Source of the DNA: Actinomycetota bacterium | GTDB lineage: Bacteria; Actinomycetota; UBA4738; HRBIN12 | Direction: 5' to 3' | Assembly: GCA_005885325.1 (NCBI GenBank) | Contig: VAYX01000015.1 | Location: 1-53,151 of the forward strand | DNA: 53,151 nucleotides | Shown here: positions 16,328 to 23,470 of the stretch, piece by piece | Layout: each line of letters opens with the position of its first letter | Numbering within the stretch: the first letter of the stretch is position 1 | The notes under the pieces: generated by a model | The model's input: the letters and a program-made list of their open reading frames with translations, nothing else | What the model was told of the DNA's origin: nothing | Databases searched by the model: none | Made by a program: the position numbers and the translations under genes

Positions 16328-17598
16328 CCGACCGGCAGGCTCTGTTCGCGGGCCGGGCCGACGGAGACCACGCCGATCCGCACGCCGGCCAGGTCCTGGA
16401 GACGTTCCACGTACTTGCGGGCCGCCGGCGGAAGGTCACCGAAGGAGCGGGCCTCGGAGAGCGACTCGTCCCACCCCTCCAGTTCCTCGTACACCGGCTG
16501 AGCCCGGTGGAACAGCGACTGGTGCGGAGGGACATCCTCGAACGTCTCTCCGTCCGCGACGTATCCCGTACACACCTTGATCGTGGGGAACCCCGAGAGC
16601 ACGTCGAGCTTGGTGAGGAAGATCTCGGACAGGCCGTTCAGCCGTGCCGCGTACCGGACCAGCACGGCGTCGAACCACCCGCACCGCCGCTTGCGTCCGG
16701 TGGTGGTGCCGAACTCCTTCCCCGCCTCTCCCAAGCGCTCGCCGTCGGGCCCAGGGTCCTCGGTGGGGAACGGTCCCGATCCGACCCTGGTCACGTAGGC
16801 CTTGGTCACCCCGATCACCCGGTCCACCTCCATGGGCCCCACGCCGGCCGAGGCCAGGGCGAATCCGGCCACCGGGTTCGACGATGTGACGAACGGGTAC
16901 GTCCCGTGATCCAGGTCGAGGAGCGTTCCCTGCGCCCCCTCGAACAGGACGTTCTCCCCGGCTCGAAGGCCTTCGTACAGCAGCCTCGACGTGTCGGCGA
17001 CGTGCGGGCGCAGTCGCTCGCCGTAGGCCCGATAGTCCTCGACGATGGTGTCGGCCGAGAGCGGCAGCCGATTGTAGACCTTGGTCAGGAGGAGGTTCTT
17101 CTCCTTCAGGACGACCTCCAACTTCTCACGGAAGATCTTGGGGTCGAACAGATCCTGGAGCCGGAGCCCGATCCGGGCCGCCTTGTCGGCATAGGCGGGC
17201 CCGATGCCCCGCTTGGTCGTCCCCAGCGCGTGCTTGCCGAGATGGCGCTCGGTCACCTTCTCCAGCTCCAGGTGATACGGCATGATCAGGTGCGCGTTGC
17301 CGGACACGACGAGGCGCGAGACGTCGATCCCCAGTCCGGACAACGTGTCCATCTCTTCGAGCAGCACCCCAGGATCCACGACCACCCCGTCGGCGATGAC
17401 CGACGTGAGGTGCGAGTACAGGATCCCGGAAGGGACGAGGTGAAGCTTCAGGAGATGCCCCTCGGCCACCACCGTATGTCCGGCGTTGTTGCCCCCCTGG
17501 TACCGGACCACGAACCGCATCTGGTCGGCCAGGTAATCGGTGACCTTACCCTTGCCCTCGTCCCCCCACTGGGTCCCGACGACGATCGAGGCCGGCAT
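16324..17598 (-). CDS. purA: Adenylosuccinate synthetase
   Basis: PurA uses GTP and aspartate to turn IMP into adenylosuccinate. The 424-residue sequence has the N-terminal P-loop-like VGTQWGDEGKGKVTDYLA with catalytic Asp13, then QGGNNAGHTVV with the catalytic His. It also has GTTKRGIGPAYADKAARIGLR, LFEGAQGTLLDLDHGTYPFV, TSSNPVAGF and TTGRKRRCGWFDAVLVRYAA. It lies 12 bases after the dodecin gene and overlaps purD by 4 bases. Finding purA at the head of the de novo cluster is less common than finding it alone. Confidence 0.97.
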   Translation of the reverse strand: MPASIVVGTQWGDEGKGKVTDYLADQMRFVVRYQGGNNAGHTVVAEGHLLKLHLVPSGILYSHLTSVIADGVVVDPGVLLEEMDTLSGLGIDVSRLVVSGNAHLIMPYHLELEKVTERHLGKHALGTTKRGIGPAYADKAARIGLRLQDLFDPKIFREKLEVVLKEKNLLLTKVYNRLPLSADTIVEDYRAYGERLRPHVADTSRLLYEGLRAGENVLFEGAQGTLLDLDHGTYPFVTSSNPVAGFALASAGVGPMEVDRVIGVTKAYVTRVGSGPFPTEDPGPDGERLGEAGKEFGTTTGRKRRCGWFDAVLVRYAARLNGLSEIFLTKLDVLSGFPTIKVCTGYVADGETFEDVPPHQSLFHRAQPVYEELEGWDESLSEARSFGDLPPAARKYVERLQDLAGVRIGVVSVGPAREQSLPVG

Positions 17599-17610
17599 GA
17601 CCTCCCCTGC

Positions 17611-17814
17611 TTATCGCTCCAGGCGGAACCGGATCTCCACGTGCGTGTGGTACTCGGTGATCTTGTTGCCCTCGACCACGGCCGAGGTCCCGAGGATGTC
17701 CATCCCCTCGATACCGCGGATCGTCTTCGACGCCTCGTTCAGCGCCTGATGCGCGGCATCCCTCCACGACTCCGATGACACGCCGACCAGGTCGATCGTC
17801 TTGATGACCGCCAT
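17611..17814 (-). CDS. Dodecin family flavin-binding protein
   Basis: This 67-residue protein has the one-domain dodecin pattern: MAVIKTIDLVGVSSESWRDA, AAHQALNEASKTIRGIEGMD, then VVEGNKITEYHTHVEIRFRLE. Dodecins form hollow 12-mers that store or buffer flavins (or CoA) in the cytoplasm. The start ATG follows a strong GGAGGGGG about 5 bases upstream. It sits 12 bases both before purA and after the DUF2090 gene, so it should be co-transcribed with purine synthesis. Flavin synthesis starts from GTP, so a link with purine supply is conceivable but is only inference. Confidence 0.9.
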   Translation of the reverse strand: MAVIKTIDLVGVSSESWRDAAHQALNEASKTIRGIEGMDILGTSAVVEGNKITEYHTHVEIRFRLER

Positions 17815-17826
17815 TCCATCCCCCTC

Positions 17827-18732
17827 CTACCGTCCCTCGTACACGTCGATGAACCGCCGGTAGTTCGCGGAGATACGGGCCGCCGCATCCTCCCGGGGGG
17901 CCGTGCCGTCCACGAACTCCTTCAGCGGGTTCCACCAGATGGTCCGGCCGATGGCGAAGCCGATGTACCCGGGGACGCCGGCGCCCTGTCGGAGCCAGTG
18001 GTCCACCGCGGCCTCGTCGGCCCCCCGGCCCAGGACGACGCAGGCCACCTTGTCCCGGCCGCCCACCCGGGTCTGCGTTGCGATGGCCTCGCAGTCCTCC
18101 CGCCGGTCCAGCCCCTCGATCTTCCAGACGTCCGGCTCCACCCCCGACTGCTGGAGCTCGGCGATGGCCGCCCGCATCAGGTCCGGCCGGATCTCCTTGT
18201 CGAATCGGTCGGCGTCGCCACCGACCGATCCGAGCTGCCCCTCCGTCGCCGGGACCAGGAGCTCGAAGAGGAACTTCCGGCCCCGCTCGTGCAGCCAGTC
18301 GGACAGCTCCCGCAGCCGCTTCGCCTGGCGCTCGTTCATCGCCCCGTCGGCGGCCGGGTTGTAGCGGACCAGGACCTTGGTGAAGGTGGGGTCGAACTCC
18401 TCGATGTGCTTGCCGTATTCGTCGCCGTACTCGAAGTCGAACTCGTCCTGTCCCGACTTCTCGACGGGCATGGCCAGGATCAGTCCGTCCGCCTTGGCCT
18501 GGCGGGCGATGGCGGCGCCGAACTGCTCGTCCACGAGCAGTCCGGCGCTCGTCCGGTCCGCGCCCTCGTCAACGGCGCGAAGGAATCCCTCGAAGATGAC
18601 GTGCTTGGCATCGGAGATCCGCTCGACGTCCTTCGCCGTGGGCTCTCCCGTGACCCCGAAGAACTTCTTCTGGAACGAGCCGCGGTGGTCGAACGCCAGG
18701 ATGTACAGGGGTCCGTCGTATCCGAGCTCCAT
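17827..18732 (-). CDS. DUF2090 / IolC-type aldolase-like protein
   Basis: The 301-residue protein begins MELGYDGPLYILAFDHRGSF and matches what I know as the DUF2090 domain. That domain is the aldolase part of the two-domain IolC/IolJ proteins of inositol breakdown, where it acts on 2-deoxy-5-keto-gluconate 6-phosphate. Supporting segments are LLVDEQFGAAIARQAKADGL, ILAMPVEKSGQDEF, KVLVRYNPAADG, RKFLFELLVPATE, DVWKIEGLDRREDCEAI and GFAIGRTIWWNPLKEF. Asp, Arg and Lys residues in these strands fit a TIM-barrel sugar-phosphate aldolase. No kinase domain and no inositol genes are nearby, so the substrate is open. It has a GGAGAGG ribosome site and 12-18 base gaps to both neighbours. Confidence 0.8.
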   Translation of the reverse strand: MELGYDGPLYILAFDHRGSFQKKFFGVTGEPTAKDVERISDAKHVIFEGFLRAVDEGADRTSAGLLVDEQFGAAIARQAKADGLILAMPVEKSGQDEFDFEYGDEYGKHIEEFDPTFTKVLVRYNPAADGAMNERQAKRLRELSDWLHERGRKFLFELLVPATEGQLGSVGGDADRFDKEIRPDLMRAAIAELQQSGVEPDVWKIEGLDRREDCEAIATQTRVGGRDKVACVVLGRGADEAAVDHWLRQGAGVPGYIGFAIGRTIWWNPLKEFVDGTAPREDAAARISANYRRFIDVYEGR

Positions 18733-18750
18733 CGCGATCCTCTCCTTCCG

Positions 18751-19395
18751 TCAGTCCCGCTCGAACGGGTTCACCGGCCTCATCACTTCGACGGTCACCG
18801 GCTCCGCCTCCCGCCTGAAGGTTTCGGCGTCCTTCGGCGAACCGACGACGAACCCGTAGTGCATGGGCACCGCGATCTGCGGCGAGATCGACCTGGCCAG
18901 CCCGGCCGCCTCGCCCGGGTCCATCGTGTAGGTTCCTCCGATCGGCAGGAATGCTACATCCGTCCTCACGTCGTCGAGCTCGGGCGCGTGGTCCGTGTCG
19001 CCGGCGTGGTAGTACGTCTTCCCCTCGAGCTCCAGGATGTAGCCGACCCACCGGTTGGCCTTGGGATGTTTGTCGAGTCGATCGGGATGCACGTTGTAGG
19101 CCGGCACCGCCTCCACCTTGATCCCGGAGACCTCGATCGCGTCGCCGGGCGCGACCGCCGTGACGTCCCCCGACAGCTCCCTGGCCACGTCGTGCGGAGC
19201 GACCAGCTTGGTCGTCGACCTGCTGAGCCGCTCGATCTCCTGCGGCTGGAAGTGATCGGTGTGGGCATGCGTGATGAAGATGACGTCGGCCGGCGGGTCC
19301 TGGCTGACGGTCCCCCATGGATCGATGTAGACCGTGAGCCCGTCGCCGGCGAATCGCATGGCCGACTGTCGGAACCAGGTGAACCGCTCGAGCAT
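18751..19395 (-). CDS. MBL-fold metal-dependent hydrolase (UlaG-like)
   Basis: The 214-residue metallo-beta-lactamase-fold protein shows the metal-binding HxHxDH motif in IFITHAHTDHFQPQEI. Further histidines are in YYHAGDTDHAPEL and PMHYGFVVG, the usual set for a two-metal site. The N-terminus FTWFRQSAMRFAGDGLTVYI fits the UlaG/YtkL-like group, where substrates are mostly unknown. It is the first gene of the long minus-strand pur transcript, with AAGGGGG before its ATG. Only 50 bases separate it from the divergent MFS gene, so the operon promoter must lie there or inside the MFS 5' end. Confidence 0.85.
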   Translation of the reverse strand: MLERFTWFRQSAMRFAGDGLTVYIDPWGTVSQDPPADVIFITHAHTDHFQPQEIERLSRSTTKLVAPHDVARELSGDVTAVAPGDAIEVSGIKVEAVPAYNVHPDRLDKHPKANRWVGYILELEGKTYYHAGDTDHAPELDDVRTDVAFLPIGGTYTMDPGEAAGLARSISPQIAVPMHYGFVVGSPKDAETFRREAEPVTVEVMRPVNPFERD

Positions 19396-19445
19396 GGCTT
19401 CCCCCTTCGGTCGGCAGGCGCTTCCCTGTAGTCTGGCAAATCGCC

Positions 19446-20741
19446 GTGTCAGCGCGCGAACCGGTCGAGGTCCAGGGAGGCCTTCGGGCCAGCCTCTCGC
19501 TGCTTCGCCGAAACCGCGACTTCCGACGGCTCTACCTCGCGTCCCTGATCTCGCTGGGTGGCGACTGGTTCTTGCTCGTTGCCTTGTTCGGGCTGGTCCT
19601 TCACTTCACCGGCTCGGCCATCGCCGTGGCTCTCGTCCTCGCCGTCCAGGACCTCATGTACTTCCTGCTCTCGCCGATCGCGGGGGTGCTGGCGGACCGG
19701 ATCGACCGGCGGCGGTTGATGGTCGCCGCCGACCTGGCCCGGGCGGTCGTGTGCCTAGGGTTCCTGCTGATCCGAACCGACTCGCTCGTGTGGCTCGCGT
19801 TCGTCCTGCTCGCGGTCATGGCCTCGTTCAGCGCCGCCTTCGAGCCCGCGTCCGCAGCCGCGATGCCCAACCTGGTGGAGGAAGAGGACCTGGCCACCGC
19901 CAACGCCTTGTCCGGGTCGCTGTGGGGCACGATGCTCGCGGTCGGCGCCGCACTCGGCGGCGTCGTGGCCGCCGTGTTCGGCAGGGACACCGCGTTCATC
20001 CTGGATGCGGCATCCTTCCTGGCCTCGGCCTGGCTCATCTGGCGGATCCGGCGGGCGTTCGCCGAGGAGCGCGCGGCCGAGGATCACGCCGGCGTCCGGG
20101 AGGCCACGGTGGAGACCGTCCGGTACGCGCGGAAGGATCACCGGGTGCTGGCGCTGCTCGCCGTGAAGTTCGGGTGGGGGATCGCCGGTGGCGTCCTCGT
20201 GCTGATCCCGCTCCTGGCCCATCGCGAGTACCACGCCGGCGACGTCGGCATCGGGCTACTGATGGCCTCCCGCGGGGTCGGTGCGCTGATCGGTCCGTTC
20301 GTCGGGAGGTCGGCGCTCGGGCCGCGGGATCGGCGGATCTTCGGTGCGATCGGCGTCGCGCTCGCCGTCTTCGGCTTGGGCTACACGCTTCTCGGGCTGG
20401 CCCCGGGGTTGCTGCTCGCCATGCCCACGGTGGCCCTCGCGCATCTGGGCGGAGGCGCGCAGTGGACGCTCTCATCGTACGGGCTCCAGCGCATCGTCCC
20501 CGACCGCATCCGAGGACGGATCTTCGCCTTCGACGGGATGCTCGTGACACTCACGTTCGGGCTCTCCAGCCTGCTGACGGGATGGCTGGCCGAGTCCTTC
20601 GGCCCGCGGGTCACCGCGGTCGGCATGGGCGCCGTGGCGATCGGCTGGGCCGCCGTGTGGTCGCTGCTCACGACCGACGTCCGCCGGGCGACCATGCTCG
20701 AGGGCTGCGGGACGGCGCCCGCCGAGATGGAAGCGGCCTAG
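19446..20741 (+). CDS. MFS transporter, MFS_3/EntS-like exporter
   Basis: This 431-residue polytopic protein has about 12 hydrophobic segments. The MFS signature between helices 2 and 3 is GVLADRIDRRRLMVAADLAR, and a later counterpart reads GRSALGPRDRRIFGA. The N-terminal LRASLSLLRRNRDFRRLYLA before the first helix is typical of the MFS_3 group that exports siderophores or drugs. Substrate cannot be inferred. The start is GTG at 19446. Its stop TAG at 20739-20741 shares the CTAG palindrome with the stop of the convergent lemA gene. Confidence 0.88.
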   Translation: MSAREPVEVQGGLRASLSLLRRNRDFRRLYLASLISLGGDWFLLVALFGLVLHFTGSAIAVALVLAVQDLMYFLLSPIAGVLADRIDRRRLMVAADLARAVVCLGFLLIRTDSLVWLAFVLLAVMASFSAAFEPASAAAMPNLVEEEDLATANALSGSLWGTMLAVGAALGGVVAAVFGRDTAFILDAASFLASAWLIWRIRRAFAEERAAEDHAGVREATVETVRYARKDHRVLALLAVKFGWGIAGGVLVLIPLLAHREYHAGDVGIGLLMASRGVGALIGPFVGRSALGPRDRRIFGAIGVALAVFGLGYTLLGLAPGLLLAMPTVALAHLGGGAQWTLSSYGLQRIVPDRIRGRIFAFDGMLVTLTFGLSSLLTGWLAESFGPRVTAVGMGAVAIGWAAVWSLLTTDVRRATMLEGCGTAPAEMEAA

Positions 20742-21427
20742 GGAGCGGACCCTGCCGGAGGCGCTGGTTCGCCGGGTGGAGGCGGTGGCGGCGGCGGCCC
20801 CCCCGTGGGGGGCGGAGAGGCCGACGAGCCTCCCGGAGCCCCGAACGAGACGGACGGGGACCCGGGGGCGAAGCTCACCTGGGGCGGTCCGGCCTCCCGA
20901 AGGGTCTCCTCCACCTCGAAGAACTGCTCCACCTTGAACCCGAAGCTGCGCGCGAGGATGTTCGATGGGAAGGACTGGACCCGCCGGTTGAATTCACGCA
21001 CGTTCGCGTTGTAGAACCGGCGCGCGGTCTGGAGCCGGTCTTCGGTGTTCGACAGCTCGGACTGCAGGGCCAGGAAGTTCTGGTTCGCCTTCAGGTCGGG
21101 GTAGTTCTCGGCCACAGCGAACAGCTGGCGGAGCGCGGCGACGAACGGCCCCTCCGCTGCGGCCTGCTCGGCAGGGGTTCCGGTGGCCGAGACGGCCGCG
21201 GCACGGGCCCGGGTCACCTCCTCGAAGACCCCACGCTCGTGGGCGGCGTAGCCCTTCACCGTCTCGACCAGGTTGGGGATGAGGTCGTATCGGCGGCGGA
21301 GCTCGGTGTCGATATTGGCCCACGAGTCCCGGATGAGCTGGCGTCCGGAGACGAACCGGTTGTAGGAGACGATGCCGAGGATGACGACGAGCGCCACCAC
21401 CCCGACGATGATCCAGAGCCACGCCAC
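20738..21427 (-). CDS. lemA: LemA family membrane protein with proline-rich tail
   Basis: The 229-residue protein has one N-terminal membrane helix (WLWIIVGVVALVVILGIVSY). The helical LemA domain follows: FVSGRQLIRDSWANIDTELR, RRYDLIPNLVETVKGYAAHE, ENYPDLKANQNFLALQSELS, NTEDRLQTARRFYNANVREF and FPSNILARSFGF. The last 55 residues are low complexity, rich in Pro, Gly and Ala, with a run of eight prolines, which is not part of the usual family. LemA proteins are membrane-anchored with the coiled domain outside or inside depending on species; their function is poorly known. It is the last gene of the envelope cluster. Confidence 0.9.
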   Translation of the reverse strand: MAWLWIIVGVVALVVILGIVSYNRFVSGRQLIRDSWANIDTELRRRYDLIPNLVETVKGYAAHERGVFEEVTRARAAAVSATGTPAEQAAAEGPFVAALRQLFAVAENYPDLKANQNFLALQSELSNTEDRLQTARRFYNANVREFNRRVQSFPSNILARSFGFKVEQFFEVEETLREAGPPQVSFAPGSPSVSFGAPGGSSASPPPTGGPPPPPPPPGEPAPPAGSAP

Positions 21428-21473
21428 GATGACGTCCCTTCTGCGAGCGATCCCGTGAACGACGGGGTACAGC

Positions 21474-22160
21474 CTACCGGGCGGCTCCGGTCCCGTACAG
21501 TTCGAACACCACGCGGGGGACGTGGTCCACGAACTGCTTTGCGCTCCCCAGGAGCGGAACTAGATCCACCGGCCGCAGCCGGCTGCTGTAGCACAGCACC
21601 CAGGTTCCGCTGACCTCGAACCGGAAGGCGCCATCCACCCCGAGCAGCCACTGCATCATCCGGGGATCGATCAGATCGTTCGCGAACTTCCGATCGGTGC
21701 ACTTCACGTTGAACCGTCGGTTGAAGTCGTCGGATTCGAACTCGATGTCGTGCAGGCCGACGTGGTCGGCCAGCCGGCTGAGCACGCCCTCGCGATCGAG
21801 CGAGAGGCGCGCGCACTGGGCGGCGATCTGCGTGACCGCGCACGAGAACCGGTAGTACGTCCGGCTCCGGTGCCCATTCGAGTCGGTGGACTCCTCGTAG
21901 TACCAGTAATCGAACTCGGTCATCGGGACGCCCTGCCACGCGCCCCAAACGACGTTCTCGGTGCCGCGTCCATCGCCCCTGGCAAGAAGGGTGAACGGGT
22001 AGTTCAGGCAACCAACTTCGTCCTGCGGCGAATACTCCATGTCCAGCTGCCGGGCCATGAGCGCCAGCGCGGCCCGCCGCCTCTGCTTGAAGTAATAGGA
22101 GAGGTAGGCAGCGACGCTGGCGAGGACGACGAATCCAGCGATGAGGAGGAGCCCGTTCAC
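21474..22160 (-). CDS. Membrane-anchored protein, paralogue of the 23471-24364 gene
   Basis: The start is placed at the GTG 22160 (VNGLLLIAGFVVLASVAAYL), which gives one clear N-terminal membrane helix. The open frame upstream is Arg/Pro-rich and unlike the rest. After the helix comes KQRRRAALALMARQLDMEYS and a soluble domain of about 190 residues with GRGTENVVWGAWQGVPMTEF, DYWYYEES and a Tyr-rich strand. DDFNRRFNVKCTDRKFANDL and DPRMMQWLLGVDGAFRFEVSG come near the end. I recognise this as an uncharacterised actinobacterial membrane protein type. The second copy in this cluster shares the same order of motifs. No catalytic site is seen. Confidence 0.8.
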   Translation of the reverse strand: MNGLLLIAGFVVLASVAAYLSYYFKQRRRAALALMARQLDMEYSPQDEVGCLNYPFTLLARGDGRGTENVVWGAWQGVPMTEFDYWYYEESTDSNGHRSRTYYRFSCAVTQIAAQCARLSLDREGVLSRLADHVGLHDIEFESDDFNRRFNVKCTDRKFANDLIDPRMMQWLLGVDGAFRFEVSGTWVLCYSSRLRPVDLVPLLGSAKQFVDHVPRVVFELYGTGAAR

Positions 22161-22207
22161 GACCCGGCTATCGGAACACCGGTCGCCGGGATGAAGCAAG
22201 CGACCGG

Positions 22208-22399
22208 CTAGTCGCGCCCTCCACGCGCCCATCCCCGCCCACCGAGCAGGATCGCCGCCCCGAGCACGATCAGGAGAACCGGCAGCACGTACCGGGCGCG
22301 GAGGGTCCAGACATCGAGCCGGTCGAGCAGGAAGGCGATCCCGGCCGCGATGAAGAATAGGCCCCACACGACGGCCCTGCGGTTCCCGCCGTCAGCCAT
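22208..22399 (-). CDS. Small two-helix membrane protein (LiaI/LiaF-like TM segment)
   Basis: The 63-residue product has a short polar N-terminus (MADGGNRRAV), a first helix WGLFFIAAGIAFLLDRL, a turn, and a second helix YVLPVLLIVLGAAILLGGRG, ending basic. The pattern of two helices with a conserved Leu-Asp-Arg turn resembles the membrane segment found in LiaI, LiaF and PspC-associated proteins. Its ATG overlaps the stop of the LiaF-like gene by 8 bases, so the two are coupled. Function unknown beyond the association. Confidence 0.7.
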   Translation of the reverse strand: MADGGNRRAVVWGLFFIAAGIAFLLDRLDVWTLRARYVLPVLLIVLGAAILLGGRGWARGGRD

Positions 22400-23045
22400 G
22401 CTGGACGAGCACCTCCCCGATGCCCACCGACAGGTCGAGCGAGAACACGATGGCCTGACCAGCCGGTGCGATCGGGGTTACGTCCTTGTCGACGCCGAAG
22501 CCCTCATCGCTCTCGCCGAAGATGGTCACCTGGCCCACGCCGGCATGTCCTCGCACCACGGCCAGTTGGTCCGACGGCAGCTCCACGATCAGCTGCCCCA
22601 CGCCGACGCGTGCCCGAACCGTGTGCGCCGTGCCGGTGACAGGCACCGGCACGCTCGTGAGGTCCAGGGTGAGGTGCCCGACGGCCAGCCGGTACTCCGA
22701 CTTCACCCCCGACAACGACGTGGGGCGTTGGGTCCGTTCGCCCACCCCGCCCTCCAGGGGGATGTCTACCGCGGACGCCGTCGCGAGCAGGACCGTGAGG
22801 ACGATCCCGATCGCGATGAGGCCACCCTGGCCGCTCTCGGACCGGCGGCCGGCGATCACCAGTCCCAGCCCCACGGCGATCAACGAGCCGGGCAGTACAG
22901 CCTTCCACGGCACGTCGCTGACGCCTGCGGCCTGGAGGAGCGCAGCCACGCCGATCACCACGACCACCAGGCCCAGCACCAACCGCCCGGCGTGGAATCG
23001 CGACGAGGGCGGCGGCGAAGCCGGCGGTTCGGGGAGCTCGCTCAT
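22392..23045 (-). CDS. LiaF-like membrane protein with C-terminal beta domain
   Basis: The 217-residue protein starts MSELPEPPASPPPSSRFHAG, then has about four hydrophobic segments (LVLGLVVVVIGVAALL, AVLPGSLIAVGLGLVIA, GLIAIGIVLTVLLATASAVD). A repetitive beta-rich tail follows (LAVGHLTLDLTSVPV, ARVGVGQLIVELP, GHAGVGQVTIFGE, LDLSVGIGEVLVQHG). The repeated VGxGxxxVxxP-like strands fit the right-handed beta structure of LiaF/DUF2154-type C-terminal domains, which in Bacillus restrain the LiaS sensor kinase. There is no LiaRS pair next to it. The ATG overlaps the PspC gene stop as ATGA. Confidence 0.78.
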   Translation of the reverse strand: MSELPEPPASPPPSSRFHAGRLVLGLVVVVIGVAALLQAAGVSDVPWKAVLPGSLIAVGLGLVIAGRRSESGQGGLIAIGIVLTVLLATASAVDIPLEGGVGERTQRPTSLSGVKSEYRLAVGHLTLDLTSVPVPVTGTAHTVRARVGVGQLIVELPSDQLAVVRGHAGVGQVTIFGESDEGFGVDKDVTPIAPAGQAIVFSLDLSVGIGEVLVQHG

Positions 23046-23437
23046 CGCCGGGAGGACGCCTGGACGATCACGGCCACCCCGACCGCGATCAGTGCCAGCG
23101 GCCACAGGTACTTCCCGATCCTCGGAAGCGACAGGCCGAGCAGCAGGATGACACCGATCGCGATCAGGGCCCCGCCGAACACCAGCCGTGCCATGTCGGC
23201 GCTGGGAGGAGGTGACTCACCGAGGTTCTCCCCCTCCTTCTCCTCGGGGATCAGGATCCACCCCAGGATGTAGAGCAGGATGCCTCCGCCCCCCACGATC
23301 GCCAGCACCACGAACGCGACCCGGATGAGGGCGGGGTCCACGCCCAGGTAGCGTCCGATGCCACCGCACACGCCGGCGATGACGCGATCGCTTCGGCTTC
23401 GTCGAAGGAGCCTCGTGCTGCCCGGTGCGTCGCCCAC
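23042..23437 (-). CDS. pspC: PspC domain membrane protein
   Basis: The 131-residue protein has a PspC domain at its N-terminus (LLRRSRSDRVIAGVCGGIGR, YLGVDPALIRVAFVVLAIVG, GGGILLYILGWILIPEEKEG). After a polar linker there are two more helices (LVFGGALIAIGVILLLGL, YLWPLALIAVGVAVIVQA) like a LiaI/LiaF transmembrane segment. PspC proteins sense or help respond to membrane stress. The start is GTG at 23437. It begins a tightly coupled trio with the LiaF-like and small TM genes. Confidence 0.9.
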   Translation of the reverse strand: MGDAPGSTRLLRRSRSDRVIAGVCGGIGRYLGVDPALIRVAFVVLAIVGGGGILLYILGWILIPEEKEGENLGESPPPSADMARLVFGGALIAIGVILLLGLSLPRIGKYLWPLALIAVGVAVIVQASSRR

Positions 23438-23470
23438 CGAGCCAACCCTACCGACCCGGCGGCGGGGGCC

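Noticed and set aside
19396..19445. A purine riboswitch or PurR box before the pur operon
   Set aside because: The 50-base divergent gap is too short for a riboswitch and contains no recognisable PurR box; regulation is not visible from sequence.
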